Shown here in pieces: positions 18,264 to 29,441 of a stretch of 64,000 bases of DNA (within the stretch, counting starts at the first letter, position 1; every line of letters begins with the position of its first letter). Under the pieces are notes generated by a model. It saw only the letters and a list, made by a program, of their open reading frames with translations, was not told the DNA's origin and ran no database searches. A program made the position numbers and the translations under genes. The stretch spans positions 2,418,001 to 2,482,000 of the forward strand of contig NZ_CAJGYT010000001.1 of the NCBI RefSeq assembly GCF_904846035.1. The letters run 5' to 3'. The stretch is from Psychrobacter aestuarii (GTDB lineage Bacteria; Pseudomonadota; Gammaproteobacteria; Pseudomonadales; Moraxellaceae).

Positions 18264-19697
18264 GTGAGCCAAGCTGAAACCTTACGCAAACTACATCAAG
18301 ACCACCTCACTGACTATAACCGTCAAGAGCAACAAGCGATTGAATTGATTGCTTTGCTCAACAAGCTATATAACGAAAAAGATGTACAAGTAACCTTGTT
18401 TGGCGAACCTCTAGACACCACGTCAGTAGACAACGTATTGGCCCTGCATCAAAAATCAGCAGCGCGCGACGCTGACGCAAAAGCGGTAACTATCGAAGAC
18501 ACGCTTGCGATTGCAAAAGTATTGGCTGAGTCAGATGTGACCGCACTGCGCGTAGACGCAGGTCAACTGACCGTCAATGAAGGCGACCTAAACGCTGCGC
18601 TACAAAACGTAGCTAGCGACGCATCTGCGCAAAACGAAGCCACGGACATCGTATTGTACGGCTTTGGTCGTATCGGTCGTATCCTAACCCGTTTGCTATT
18701 GTCACAAGCATCAAGCAGCAAAGGTCTACAGCTAAAAGCCATCGTCGTACGCCCAGCAGCGGCAGGCGATTTGGCAAAGCGTGCTTCACTGCTTGAGCGT
18801 GATTCAATCCACGGCAGCTTTAGCGGCGGTATCCGTGTTGATGAAGAAAACAACGGCATCATCATCAATGGTCGTTTTGTGCAAGTGATTTATGCCAATG
18901 ACCCAAGTGAAATCGACTACACCGCTTATGGCATCGATAATGCGGTTGTGATTGACAACACAGGTAAGTGGAAAGACGAAGCAGGTCTTGGCAAGCATTT
19001 GCAGTCAAAAGGCGTGCAAAAAGTATTGCTAACTGCGCCTGCTGGCGGCGAGATTAAAAACGTGGTGTACGGCGTGAATAATGACACCATCGGTGACGAC
19101 ACCATCGTCAGTGCGGCAAGCTGCACCACCAACGCCATCACACCAACGCTAAAAGTATTGAACGATGAGTTTGGTATTGAAAACGGTCACGTTGAGACCA
19201 TCCACTCATTCACCAATGACCAAAACTTGATTGACAATTACCATAAAGCTGACCGCCGTGGTCGCAGTGCGGTATTGAACATGGTCATCACCAGCACTGG
19301 CGCAGCCAAAGCGGTTGGCAAAGCATTGCCTGAGCTTGGCGGCAAACTGACAGGCAATGCGATTCGCGTACCAACGCCAAACGTCAGCCTTGCAATTTTG
19401 AACCTAAACCTAAATACCGCGCCTGAGAGTGCAGATGCCCTAAACGCCTTCTTGCGTAAAATGGCAAACAGCAGCGCATGGCAATCACAAATCGCCTATA
19501 CCGACTCAACTGAAGCGGTATCGACCGATTTTGTTGGTACCAAGCACGTGGGTATCGTCGATGCACAAGCCACCATCGTGACCGACAACCATGCGACCGT
19601 ATATATCTGGTATGATAATGAAGTGGGCTACAGCACGCAAGTACTTCGCGTGGCCACACAAATGGCGGGCATCCGTTATACGCAAGTACCAGCCTAA
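18264..19697 (+). CDS. gap: Long-form glyceraldehyde-3-phosphate dehydrogenase
   Basis: The enzyme oxidises glyceraldehyde-3-phosphate to 1,3-bisphosphoglycerate with NAD(P). The start is a GTG at 18264, with AAGGA eight bases upstream, giving 477 residues. The NAD-binding fold begins only near residue 128 (DIVLYGFGRIGRI). The catalytic motif SCTTNA has Cys287, and the C-terminal WYDNEVGYS is intact. Ordinary GAPDH has about 330 residues, so the first 125 or so form an extra helical domain; long forms of this kind are known in pseudomonads and Acinetobacter. Codon use is strongly biased (many CTA Leu), suggesting high expression. Confidence 0.92.
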   Translation: MSQAETLRKLHQDHLTDYNRQEQQAIELIALLNKLYNEKDVQVTLFGEPLDTTSVDNVLALHQKSAARDADAKAVTIEDTLAIAKVLAESDVTALRVDAGQLTVNEGDLNAALQNVASDASAQNEATDIVLYGFGRIGRILTRLLLSQASSSKGLQLKAIVVRPAAAGDLAKRASLLERDSIHGSFSGGIRVDEENNGIIINGRFVQVIYANDPSEIDYTAYGIDNAVVIDNTGKWKDEAGLGKHLQSKGVQKVLLTAPAGGEIKNVVYGVNNDTIGDDTIVSAASCTTNAITPTLKVLNDEFGIENGHVETIHSFTNDQNLIDNYHKADRRGRSAVLNMVITSTGAAKAVGKALPELGGKLTGNAIRVPTPNVSLAILNLNLNTAPESADALNAFLRKMANSSAWQSQIAYTDSTEAVSTDFVGTKHVGIVDAQATIVTDNHATVYIWYDNEVGYSTQVLRVATQMAGIRYTQVPA

Positions 19698-19701
19698 CTG
19701 G

Positions 19702-19707
19702 TATAAT
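19702..19707 (+). promoter_or_regulatory. Possible extended -10 promoter for obgE
   Basis: TGGTATAAT appears just after the gap stop codon: a perfect TATAAT with the upstream TGn motif. No good -35 is visible. It would start an obgE transcript near 19714. Confidence 0.4.
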
Positions 19708-19761
19708 GCGCTGGTCGCAACCATATATCGTGATAAGCTAGTAATAGCATGAGTATGGCGT

Positions 19762-19798
19762 ACAGCACCCGATAGTCTGTGTGGTTATCGGGTGCTGT
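19762..19798 (+). promoter_or_regulatory. 13-bp hairpin between gap and obgE
   Basis: ACAGCACCCGATA pairs perfectly with TATCGGGTGCTGT across an 11-base loop. No T-run of the usual kind follows (TGTCGTGAT), so it is not a classical terminator. It could end or stabilise the gap mRNA, or sit in the obgE leader. Confidence 0.6.
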
Positions 19799-19830
19799 TG
19801 TCGTGATAGGATTCGTAATTTAGACAGTAA

Positions 19831-21054
<1,224 letters not shown>

Positions 21055-21164
21055 TCGTACATTAACGTAAGACATACAACAGTAATAATAAACCGCAGCC
21101 AACGCTTGCTATAGTGAGGTCTTCTTCTATAGCGGGTCGTTGTTTGTAATGACCCTAAATAGGG

Positions 21165-21207
21165 CATCAGCGCTTGTGTGCTGATATTTGTTTTATTTTT
21201 TTTCTTA
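21165..21207 (+). terminator. Possible weak terminator after obgE
   Basis: ATCAGC / GCTGAT (21166-21185) forms a short hairpin followed by a T-rich run. Upstream at 21108-21133 a second inverted repeat, GCTATAG / CTATAGC, is present. Both lie before proB. Confidence 0.35.
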
Positions 21208-21237
21208 GAACGTTCGACATAATATACAGGAGTTTTT

Positions 21238-22422
21238 ATGGCAGATGATACGGAACAGTCCATTGATGAGATTCATGATGATGCACGCTTTGTAAAGCAA
21301 AAGCGCAATTTTGATATCAAACGCGTCATTGTTAAGATAGGCTCGTCATTGTTGACCAACAATGGACGCGGTCTTGACCGTACCGCAATCTATGAATGGG
21401 CAAAACAAATTGCCAAGCTGCACAACCAAGGTATGGAAGTGCTCTTGGTGTCCTCAGGCGCGGTTGCCGAAGGCGTGGTACGCATGAATCTAGAAGAGCG
21501 TCCCAAAAAATTGCAAGCGCTGCAAGCCTGTGCCTCTATCGGGCAGATGGGTTTGATTGAGACGTGGTGGTCAGCATTGATACAGCATGGTGTGCACAGC
21601 GCCCAGCTGCTACTGACGCACGATGACTTATCGAACCGCCGCCGTTATTTGAACACCACAGGTGCGTTGACCCAATTGCTTGATTGGCATGTATTGCCAG
21701 TCATCAATGAAAACGATACTATTACTATTGATGAAATTAAGTTCGGTGATAATGACACCTTGGGCGCGATGGCAGCGGCCATGGTACATGCAGATTTATA
21801 TATTATTTTGACCGACCAAGAAGGGGTGTTTACCGACAACCCGCGCAACAACCCTGATGCCAAAATGATTCGTCAAGAGCGTGCGATGGCCGACTATCTG
21901 TTTGATATTGCAGGCGATGGCGGCAAGTTAGGACGCGGCGGCATGCTGACCAAAATCCGTGCAGGTCGTCTGGCGGCGATGGGCGGCTGTCCAACCGTAA
22001 TTGTCAGCGGCGCTATTGATGATGTGATTACACGCGTGGTCGATGGCGAGGCGGTCGGCACACTACTGACCACCAATGACACGGACAAAATCATTGCCCG
22101 TAAACAGTGGCTTGCTGCCCATTTGCGTATGGCAGGCACTTTGATTATTGATGCAGGTGCGGCACGCGCGGTGATTGAGCACAATAAGAGCCTCCTGCCT
22201 GTGGGTGTGGTCGAAGTGCGTGGCGACTTTGACGAAGGTGATGTGGTTGAGATGGTTCATCAAGACACAGGCGAGCGTTTGGCCGTCGGTCAGGTGAACT
22301 TTTCTGCGCCCGAAGCCCGCCGCGTGGCGCGTGAGCGTACTGAGCAGTTTGATCGTATTTTAGGCGGTAGCGAAGAGCGTGTGGTGATGGTACACCGCGA
22401 CAACTTAGCACTGTCTATTTAA
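21238..22422 (+). CDS. proB: Glutamate 5-kinase
   Basis: ProB phosphorylates glutamate, the first and feedback-controlled step of proline synthesis. The 394-residue protein has an amino-acid-kinase domain (VIVKIGSSLLT, VSSGAVAEG, INENDTITIDEIKFGDND, GRGGMLTKIRAG) and a C-terminal PUA domain (from about residue 290, LIIDAGAARAV). A 25-residue acidic N-terminal extension precedes the kinase core. AGGAG stands upstream of the ATG. proA is not adjacent. Confidence 0.95.
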   Translation: MADDTEQSIDEIHDDARFVKQKRNFDIKRVIVKIGSSLLTNNGRGLDRTAIYEWAKQIAKLHNQGMEVLLVSSGAVAEGVVRMNLEERPKKLQALQACASIGQMGLIETWWSALIQHGVHSAQLLLTHDDLSNRRRYLNTTGALTQLLDWHVLPVINENDTITIDEIKFGDNDTLGAMAAAMVHADLYIILTDQEGVFTDNPRNNPDAKMIRQERAMADYLFDIAGDGGKLGRGGMLTKIRAGRLAAMGGCPTVIVSGAIDDVITRVVDGEAVGTLLTTNDTDKIIARKQWLAAHLRMAGTLIIDAGAARAVIEHNKSLLPVGVVEVRGDFDEGDVVEMVHQDTGERLAVGQVNFSAPEARRVARERTEQFDRILGGSEERVVMVHRDNLALSI

Positions 22423-22502
22423 GCCCGTTATCCTTGGTGGTGGTGTGATGATGATTGTCAGATGCCACCGCCTTTGTTTTTTCTTTATTCGGAGATTTGA
22501 GC

Positions 22503-23639
22503 ATGAGCGTCTCAGGTACCACTCAGGCCCCGCAGCATAAGTTTGCCCCACTCAAAAATGACAGATTGCTTCGGGCACTGCGTTTTGAACCAGTGGACAC
22601 CACCCCTGTGTGGATGATGCGCCAAGCAGGGCGCTATTTACCTGAATATAAGGCGACCCGCGCTGAAGCAGGCGACTTTATGAGTCTGTGCCGCGATACC
22701 GCCCGCGCGACCGAAGTGACGCTGCAGCCATTACGCCGTTATGACTTAGATGCCGCGATTTTGTTCAGCGACATCTTGACCATTCCAGATGCGATGGGTT
22801 TGGGTCTGTACTTTGAGACAGGCGAGGGGCCAAAGTTTAAGTACACGGTACGTCGCCAGTCAGACCTTGAGCAGTTGCCGACACTCGATGTGAATGATTC
22901 ACTCGATTATGTTATGCGCGCTGTGACCAGCATTCGTAAAGAGCTGAATGGTCAAGTGCCGCTGTTTGGGTTTTCAGGCAGTCCTTGGACGCTGGCGACC
23001 TATATGGTCGAGGGTGGCAGCTCAAAAGATTATCGCTATACCAAAGAGATGTTGTACAACAAGCCTGAATTTTTGCATCAATTGCTTGAAAAACTGACCG
23101 TTGCAGTAACCGATTACTTGGATGCGCAGATTGTTGCAGGCGCGCAAGTGGTACAGATTTTTGACAGCTGGGGCGGGGCGCTCGGTCATCGTCAGTTTAT
23201 TGAGTTTTCACATGCGTATAACCAGCGCATTGTCAGTGCGTTGAAGCTGCGTCATCCGACAGTACCTGTGGTATTATTTACCAAAGGTGGCGGTTTGTGG
23301 CTGGACGTACAGGCGGAGAGCGATGCCGATGCTTTGGGCTTAGATTGGACCATGCCGCTTGACCGCGCGCGCAAGATTCTAACCGAGCGCCAGCGTCAGC
23401 TGACCAAGCAGCACAAAAAGATTCAGCGCAGCAAGGCGATTCAGGGCAATTTGGATCCTGCAACCCTGTACGGCTCACCTGAGACCATTCGCGCTGAGGT
23501 TAAATCTATGTTAGACAGTGCTTATGCTTTGGGTGATAAGACAGGCTACGTGGCAAACCTTGGACACGGTATCACGCAGTGGGTCAACCCTGAGCATGCC
23601 AAAGTCTTTATTGATGCGGTACATGAGTACGCGCTGTAA
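22503..23639 (+). CDS. hemE: Uroporphyrinogen decarboxylase
   Basis: HemE converts uroporphyrinogen III to coproporphyrinogen III in heme synthesis, in the cytosol. The 378-residue protein begins at ATG 22503 with GGAG upstream; the open frame to 22455 is probably leader. The signature [15 protein letters not shown] with its substrate-binding Arg is present, as are [12 protein letters not shown] and the closing [12 protein letters not shown] short Lys/Gln-rich insert ([20 protein letters not shown], near residue 300) makes it slightly longer than E. coli HemE. Confidence 0.95.
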   Translation: MSVSGTTQAPQHKFAPLKNDRLLRALRFEPVDTTPVWMMRQAGRYLPEYKATRAEAGDFMSLCRDTARATEVTLQPLRRYDLDAAILFSDILTIPDAMGLGLYFETGEGPKFKYTVRRQSDLEQLPTLDVNDSLDYVMRAVTSIRKELNGQVPLFGFSGSPWTLATYMVEGGSSKDYRYTKEMLYNKPEFLHQLLEKLTVAVTDYLDAQIVAGAQVVQIFDSWGGALGHRQFIEFSHAYNQRIVSALKLRHPTVPVVLFTKGGGLWLDVQAESDADALGLDWTMPLDRARKILTERQRQLTKQHKKIQRSKAIQGNLDPATLYGSPETIRAEVKSMLDSAYALGDKTGYVANLGHGITQWVNPEHAKVFIDAVHEYAL

Positions 23640-23692
23640 TACAGACGCGTATTGACGTTTTATATCACGATAATTTTTATAAAGGATACCTT

Positions 23693-24760
23693 ATGATTTC
23701 AGTTGCTATTGTTGGTGGAACGGGCTACACCGGTGTTGAGCTTATTCGCCTATTGTCGTCACATCCTAAGGTATCTGTTGATTTATTGACCTCACGCAGT
23801 CACGCAGGCACCCGCGCTGACCAGATTTTTCCGAGTCTGCGCGGTATCTCAGACATCGTGTTCAGCGACCTTGGCGATGACACACTAAATGCGCTGCAAA
23901 AGTGCGATGTGGTGTTTTTTGCGACTCCGCACGGCGTGGCGATGCAGCAGGCAGAAGCCTTGACTCAAGCTGGCGTTAAAGTGATTGATTTGGCGGCGGA
24001 TTTTCGTCTGCAATCGCTTGTAGAGTTTGAGCAGTGGTATCAGCAGCAGCACGCCTGTCCTGAGCTGCTAAAATCAGCCGTATATGGCATCCCTGAAGTG
24101 AGCCGTGACAAGCTGCGTAATGCCAACTTGGTCGGTAACCCTGGCTGTTATCCCACCACTGCAATTTTGGGCTTAAAGCCTATCATTGAGGCACAAAACG
24201 CAAAAAATACCCGTCTTATTGATGAGCGTATCATTGTCGATGCCAAGTCTGGCGTATCAGGTGCAGGCAGACAAGCAAAGCTGGCATTGAACTATGCTGA
24301 GACGTCAGACAACTTTGAAGCCTACGGGGTAACTGGTCACAGACACTTGCCTGAGATTGAGCAGGGCATCAATATTTTGCTTGAGAGTCAGTTTACGCAG
24401 CGTGTGCGCTTTTTGCCGCATTTGGTACCGATGATTCGTGGTATGTACAGCTCAATTCACTTAGAGCTGACCGATGCTGGTAAAGCAGTGGACTGGCAGC
24501 AAGCATTTGAAGACAGCTATGCAGACGAAGTATTCCTTGATGTCTTGCCAACAGGCATTTATCCTGATACCCGTAGCGTGCGCGCCAGCAACCGTTTGCG
24601 TATTGCGGTGTATCAAAACAACGACCGCGCTGAGTTGACGGTTTTGGTCGTACAAGACAACCTTGTCAAGGGTGCTGCAGGTCAAGCGGTACAAAATATG
24701 AACGTGATGCTCGGCTTTGATGAGACGCTGGGTCTGAACTTTGCGCCCATCGTGCCTTAG
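23693..24760 (+). CDS. argC: N-acetyl-gamma-glutamyl-phosphate reductase
   Basis: ArgC reduces N-acetylglutamyl phosphate to the semialdehyde with NADPH in arginine synthesis. The 355-residue protein starts VAIVGGTGYTGVELIRLL (nucleotide-binding) and carries the catalytic GNPGCYPT with Cys152. The later HRHLPEIEQG and HLVPMIRGM motifs are intact. AAGGA lies upstream. It follows hemE by 53 bp and may be read with it. Confidence 0.95.
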   Translation: MISVAIVGGTGYTGVELIRLLSSHPKVSVDLLTSRSHAGTRADQIFPSLRGISDIVFSDLGDDTLNALQKCDVVFFATPHGVAMQQAEALTQAGVKVIDLAADFRLQSLVEFEQWYQQQHACPELLKSAVYGIPEVSRDKLRNANLVGNPGCYPTTAILGLKPIIEAQNAKNTRLIDERIIVDAKSGVSGAGRQAKLALNYAETSDNFEAYGVTGHRHLPEIEQGINILLESQFTQRVRFLPHLVPMIRGMYSSIHLELTDAGKAVDWQQAFEDSYADEVFLDVLPTGIYPDTRSVRASNRLRIAVYQNNDRAELTVLVVQDNLVKGAAGQAVQNMNVMLGFDETLGLNFAPIVP

Positions 24761-24860
24761 ACTGTATACACCCAATACTGGCGGTGCCAAGCTTACACAA
24801 GCGTTACGGTCGGGCATGCTTGCTTACAGCGCGCCGCTAGGTATTGTCCTTGATTTCCGT

Positions 24861-24866
24861 TATAAT
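24861..24866 (+). promoter_or_regulatory. -10 element upstream of the 24900 gene
   Basis: A perfect TATAAT follows the argC stop by about 100 bp and precedes the ATG at 24900 by 34 bases. No clear -35 is seen. It supports the downstream start and rules out the open frame that overlaps argC. Confidence 0.45.
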
Positions 24867-24899
24867 GCCTCGCCTTTTTTGTTAAGAGATACTGCCTTC

Positions 24900-25727
24900 A
24901 TGCGTGTTAAGACTGCCCCTTGCTTGCTTTTGCAGCCAGCACGATTGCCACGCCCAGCCGATACGTCTGTGCGCGCCATTCAGACCCCTCATGCCCGCCA
25001 GCGCGGTGCAAGTACAGGAGTATTGTTACTGTTCGTCATTGCGATATTGACCAGCGCCTTGGTTGCAGCCTTTATCGGACACAAGATTGGCTATCAGCGC
25101 GGCTACTACGTGCTGCAATCAGAGGCAGAACAGGCGCTAAAAAGCAGTAAGGTGGCGAGTAATGAGTTAGAGGAGTTGCGCCGCAGCAATAAAACCATGA
25201 CTGAACAAACCAAAGCTGCCAAGCAAGAGCTGGAAATCAGTCTGAACAATATCCAAGCAGTACAAAAAAGCGAGCAACAGACGCGCATTGAGAGCCGCAA
25301 AGTGGCGCAGCTAAACAGCGTGTATCAAGACTTCATCATTGAGGCAGGCGGCATGCCGCTACAAGTGGTGGGCGCTAAAATCAGTCCACTGCCTGAAAAT
25401 GCCTTTGAATATGGTTTTGATGTGGCGATGCTGGGCGATGATAACAAAGCCAAGCCATTATCAGTCAGTTTAAGTTTGCAAAACCGCGATGAGTTTATCG
25501 ATGTGCCGCTTGAGACGTCACGCTATCTGATACAAGGTATTGAGCGCATTCGCGGGCGTTTTATGATGCCAAAAGGCTTTAAGCCATTACAAGTCAAACT
25601 GGTACTAAAATCGGGCGATGATACCGTCACGCAGCTGTACGATTGGAAGCTGGGCGGTATGGTCGATAATATGCCGCTGTCGTTGATTGATTTGCCAGAG
25701 GTGAGCGACGACCCTGTGACGCCGTAA
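24900..25727 (+). CDS. Membrane-anchored coiled-coil protein, DUF6776-like
   Basis: This 275-residue protein has one membrane helix near residues 40-62 (GVLLLFVIAILTSALVAAFI) followed by a coiled coil (about 75-140, rich in Glu, Lys and Ser) and a C-terminal beta-rich domain (DVAMLGDDNKAKPLSVSLSL to VTQLYDWKLGG). The layout resembles the DUF6776 family of gammaproteobacteria, whose function I do not know. The domain would face the periplasm. The start at 24900 is preferred because the frame upstream overlaps argC and lies before a TATAAT. Confidence 0.7.
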   Translation: MRVKTAPCLLLQPARLPRPADTSVRAIQTPHARQRGASTGVLLLFVIAILTSALVAAFIGHKIGYQRGYYVLQSEAEQALKSSKVASNELEELRRSNKTMTEQTKAAKQELEISLNNIQAVQKSEQQTRIESRKVAQLNSVYQDFIIEAGGMPLQVVGAKISPLPENAFEYGFDVAMLGDDNKAKPLSVSLSLQNRDEFIDVPLETSRYLIQGIERIRGRFMMPKGFKPLQVKLVLKSGDDTVTQLYDWKLGGMVDNMPLSLIDLPEVSDDPVTP

Positions 25728-25828
25728 GGCAGTAGGGCGCTGCGCTACATATGGCGTCCGTACTCAGTATAATGAGGCGCCCAAGCTTCTACGATTTTTC
25801 ATTCACTTTTAATGATTGATGTTTTGTT

Positions 25829-26239
25829 ATGACACAGCCGATACGAACCGACATAGTGCCGATCACCTGTGACTGGCATATTCCCCACATTCCCGCTGGG
25901 CATCGGGCGCAAGAGGACGATCACGATACCAAAGCCACACCGCAAACGGATGTGATGGTCGCTGAGCCTGAACTGGCAAAACCGCCGATGTATGCGGTGG
26001 TGATGTACAATGACAACTATACGCCAATGGAGTTTGTGGTGTATGTGCTACAGTCAGAGTTCCGTCATGATATGGATACCGCCGTTCAAATTATGCTGAA
26101 TATTCACAATTCTGGCAAAGGCACTGCGGGTATTTATCCCAAAGACATCGCCGAGACCAAGGCCAAAAAGGTCAACAGCCTAGCGCACCGCGAAGGTTAT
26201 CCGCTATTGACGCAAATCGAGCCGCATCAAGGCGAATAA
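25829..26239 (+). CDS. clpS: ClpS, N-end-rule adaptor of ClpAP
   Basis: ClpS delivers substrates with destabilising N-terminal residues to ClpA. The core is residues about 50-130: MYAVVMYNDNYTPMEFVVYV with the Asn/Asp pair that binds the N-degron, then an AHREGYPL-like end. The 136-residue protein is longer than E. coli ClpS (106) by an N-terminal extension of about 45 residues; an internal ATG at 25955 would give the short form. No ribosome site is clear at 25829. clpA follows after 434 bp. Confidence 0.9.
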   Translation: MTQPIRTDIVPITCDWHIPHIPAGHRAQEDDHDTKATPQTDVMVAEPELAKPPMYAVVMYNDNYTPMEFVVYVLQSEFRHDMDTAVQIMLNIHNSGKGTAGIYPKDIAETKAKKVNSLAHREGYPLLTQIEPHQGE

Positions 26240-26673
26240 ATTCTTTTTTTCTACCTCATACTTTTATATTCAGATTTTTTGGCATCAGCAGATGACTGGT
26301 GCCAGCCTGCCTGTACTTCTCTTAAGCCCTTATCTTATTTTTTAATCCTCATATCACTGTAGCCCGTGCTGATTGAGCTGCTTATCCCTGTATTATCTTT
26401 TGTCATACGCGCCCTGCGTGCTTATATTTTCTCGTTATCTGTCAGTGCGCTTGGGTTGTCAGATGCGCATCAGATACATTTTGGTACGTGTTGGTAGATT
26501 GACTATCGTTATGGTTCATGTTGATATGAAGGTATCAGCAGTTTATCTATTTTGTTGGGTGATGTGATAAAGCGCGTTTTGCTCTTGAACAATGCATGGA
26601 TTGCCCTGATTTAGTGAATAATGATTTAAAAAATTATCAAAAGATAAAACAGGTCTAACCGTAGGAATTTGTT
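26240..26673. other. 434-bp intergenic region between clpS and clpA
   Basis: clpS and clpA are usually much closer. An open frame inside (26373-26567) starts with TTG, has no ribosome site and is hydrophobic by composition; I do not accept it. AGGA stands before the clpA ATG. A separate clpA promoter probably lies here. Confidence 0.5.
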
Positions 26674-29151
26674 ATGTTAAGTCGTCATCTTGAAGTCTCC
26701 TTGCGTTTGGCAATGACACTTGCGCGTCAAAAGTCGCATGAATATTTGACTGTCGAGCATTTGCTATTGGCACTCCTTGAAAATACGCACGCCGCCAATA
26801 CTTTGACGGCTTGCAACGCCAATATTTCAAGCTTGCGTACCGAACTTGAGGATTATATTACCAAGCATACCCCAACCATTGATGAAGATATGGAGCAGTC
26901 GCCACAACCGACGCAAAGCTTTGACCGTATCTTGCAGCGCGCGATTTTTCACGTACAGTCTATTGGTGGTGGGCGTTTGGTCGAAGGCTCAGACATCTTA
27001 GTGTCTATGTTTTCAGAGCATGACACCTATGCGGTGTATTTGCTTAAAAAGCAAGGCATCAGCCGTCTTGAGCTGACACAATACTTGTCACACGGTCAGG
27101 ACAAAGCCGAATCGGTCGAGCCGCGTGCTTCAATGACAGGGGAGCGCCGCGCCGCTGGCTCAGAAAAGACAGGTAAAGACCCATTGGTGGAATACGCGAC
27201 CAATCTTAACCAGCGCGCCGCTGAAGGGAAAACGGATCCACTTATCGGGCGCGGGTCTGAGATTGAGCGTACCGCCCAAGTCTTATGCCGTCGCCGTAAA
27301 AACAATCCGTTGCTGGTGGGCGAGCCTGGTGTGGGTAAAACCTCTATTGCCGAAGGTCTGGCATGGCTGATTATCAATGACAAAGCGCCAAAGCCACTCA
27401 GCGGCTGCGTGATTTATAGCCTTGATATCGGGGCATTGATTGCAGGCACCAAATATCGCGGCGACTTTGAAAAGCGTATGAAATCCTTGCTGGATGCGCT
27501 AAAAGACAAGCCCAATGCGATTTTATTTATTGATGAGATTCACATGATTATCGGTGCGGGCTCGTCTATGAGCAGCAGCATGGATGTGTCGAACCTAATC
27601 AAACCTGCGCTTGCAAACGGTGAGCTGCGCTGTGTTGGCTCAACGACCTTTACTGAATACCGTCAGGTGTTTGAAAAAGACCATGCGTTGTCACGTCGCT
27701 TCCAAAAAATTGACATCAAAGAACCGAGCATCGAAGACAGTATCGACATTTTGCGCGGACTTAAATCACGCTATGAAGACTTTCATAATGTGGAATACAC
27801 CGATGAGGCCTTGGTCAGCGCAGTTGAACTGTCGGTCAAATATGTACACGAGCGCTTCTTGCCCGATAAGGCGATTGATGTGATTGACGAAGCAGGCGCG
27901 TACAAGCGATTGGGCGTCATACCTGATGCCGATGACATTAAGGCAGAAGACACCTTTATTGAAGAGCTGGAGACCGATTTTGAGAGCGACGATGACGCTG
28001 ATCACGTGGATGAGCAAAGCATACAGACGCCAATACTCAATAAAAATGGCAAAGACGAAGGCAAAAAACAGCCTGCAGTGACCATTGGTGTCGGCGATAT
28101 CGAAGCCATCGTGGCAAAGCTTGCACGCATTCCGCCAAAATCTGTATCGACTGATGATAAGAGCATCCTTGAGCATCTAGACCGTGACCTAAAACGTCTG
28201 GTCTTTGGTCAAGACGAAGCGATTGATACGCTTGCCGACGCGATTAAATTGTCACGCGCGGGTCTAAAAGCACCTGATAAACCTATTGGTTCGTTTATGT
28301 TTGCAGGACCAACGGGTGTGGGTAAAACAGAAGTCTCACGTCAACTGGCCAAACTGCTCGGCGTCGAGCTGGTGCGTTTTGATATGTCAGAGTATATGGA
28401 AGCGCACACCGCCTCACGCTTGATTGGTGCGCCTCCAGGCTATGTGGGCTTTGACCAAGGTGGCCTGTTGACCGAAAAAATCAATCAGCATCCGCATTGC
28501 GTATTGTTGCTCGATGAGATTGAAAAGGCGCATCCTGATGTGTTCAACTTGTTGCTACAAGTTATGGATCACGGTACGCTCACGGACAATAACGGACGTA
28601 TTGCCAGCTTTAAGCAGGTCATTTTAATCATGACTACCAACGTGGGCGCGGAGAATATCAGCCGCTCATCGATGGGCTTTACGCAGCAAGACCACAGCCG
28701 CGACAATACCGATGCGCTCAAACGCGTCTTTACTCCTGAGTTCCGTAACCGTCTGGATGCGACCATCCACTTTAACCCGCTAGATACTACGGTGGTAGTG
28801 TCTGTGGTCGACAAGTTCTTGGTTGAGTTACAAGCGCAGCTTGATGACAAGCAGGTGACGCTAGAGATTGACGATGCGGTGCGTGATTACTTGGCAGACA
28901 AAGGCTACGACCGTCTGATGGGTGCGCGTCCGATGCAGCGCTTGATTCAAAACGAAATCAAAAAGCCGCTTGCGAACATGATTTTGTTCGGGGAGTTGGT
29001 CAATGGTGGCGTGGTTCACGTGACCTTGGCTGATGAAAATGACAATAGCGATGCTGCTAAAGAGACGAAAATAGATGATCCAAGCAAAATCATTCTGACT
29101 GTGGTTGAGACACACGAGCCGCGCTCAGATTCAGAGTCGCTTGCCAGCTAA
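26674..29151 (+). CDS. clpA: ClpA, AAA+ unfoldase of the ClpAP protease
   Basis: ClpA unfolds substrates and threads them into ClpP. The 825-residue protein has an N-domain (1-150, MLSRHLEVSLRLAMTLARQ), a first AAA+ module with Walker A GEPGVGKT (216-223) and DEIHM, and a second with GPTGVGKT (545-552), LLDEIEKAHPD and the arginine finger region. It is about 65 residues longer than E. coli ClpA (758), mainly from a Glu/Asp-rich insert near residues 415-468 between the two modules. AGGAA precedes the ATG. Confidence 0.95.
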   Translation: MLSRHLEVSLRLAMTLARQKSHEYLTVEHLLLALLENTHAANTLTACNANISSLRTELEDYITKHTPTIDEDMEQSPQPTQSFDRILQRAIFHVQSIGGGRLVEGSDILVSMFSEHDTYAVYLLKKQGISRLELTQYLSHGQDKAESVEPRASMTGERRAAGSEKTGKDPLVEYATNLNQRAAEGKTDPLIGRGSEIERTAQVLCRRRKNNPLLVGEPGVGKTSIAEGLAWLIINDKAPKPLSGCVIYSLDIGALIAGTKYRGDFEKRMKSLLDALKDKPNAILFIDEIHMIIGAGSSMSSSMDVSNLIKPALANGELRCVGSTTFTEYRQVFEKDHALSRRFQKIDIKEPSIEDSIDILRGLKSRYEDFHNVEYTDEALVSAVELSVKYVHERFLPDKAIDVIDEAGAYKRLGVIPDADDIKAEDTFIEELETDFESDDDADHVDEQSIQTPILNKNGKDEGKKQPAVTIGVGDIEAIVAKLARIPPKSVSTDDKSILEHLDRDLKRLVFGQDEAIDTLADAIKLSRAGLKAPDKPIGSFMFAGPTGVGKTEVSRQLAKLLGVELVRFDMSEYMEAHTASRLIGAPPGYVGFDQGGLLTEKINQHPHCVLLLDEIEKAHPDVFNLLLQVMDHGTLTDNNGRIASFKQVILIMTTNVGAENISRSSMGFTQQDHSRDNTDALKRVFTPEFRNRLDATIHFNPLDTTVVVSVVDKFLVELQAQLDDKQVTLEIDDAVRDYLADKGYDRLMGARPMQRLIQNEIKKPLANMILFGELVNGGVVHVTLADENDNSDAAKETKIDDPSKIILTVVETHEPRSDSESLAS

Positions 29152-29202
29152 TCTTTTTTGAGCGATATGTGCTTATTGTTCAATCTGTTGTTCTAATAAA
29201 TA

Positions 29203-29230
29203 AAACGATCACTACGGTGGTCGTTTTTTT
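29203..29230 (+). terminator. Intrinsic terminator after clpA
   Basis: AACGATCAC / GTGGTCGTT (29204-29225, one G-T pair, short loop) is followed by a run of T to 29230. Confidence 0.8.
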
Positions 29231-29441
29231 GTGAGCAAGCATAAGTCTTTGATAGGCGCTGTGTATGGATTTGTAGAAGCAGATTTGTTGTTGCTGTGGT
29301 TTGCCAGCGATTATTGTTACAATATCAAAATAAACCGTGTGGCGTGAAATCTGTGTCGGTCTTACAGACCGACAACACATCTGCGCCCTGATACAGGACA
29401 AACGCTTGTCCCACATTTTATAATAATAAGGTAGCCAATTT

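Noticed and set aside
26373..26567. 64-codon hydrophobic frame between clpS and clpA
   Set aside because: TTG start, no ribosome site, composition of AT-rich spacer rather than a protein.
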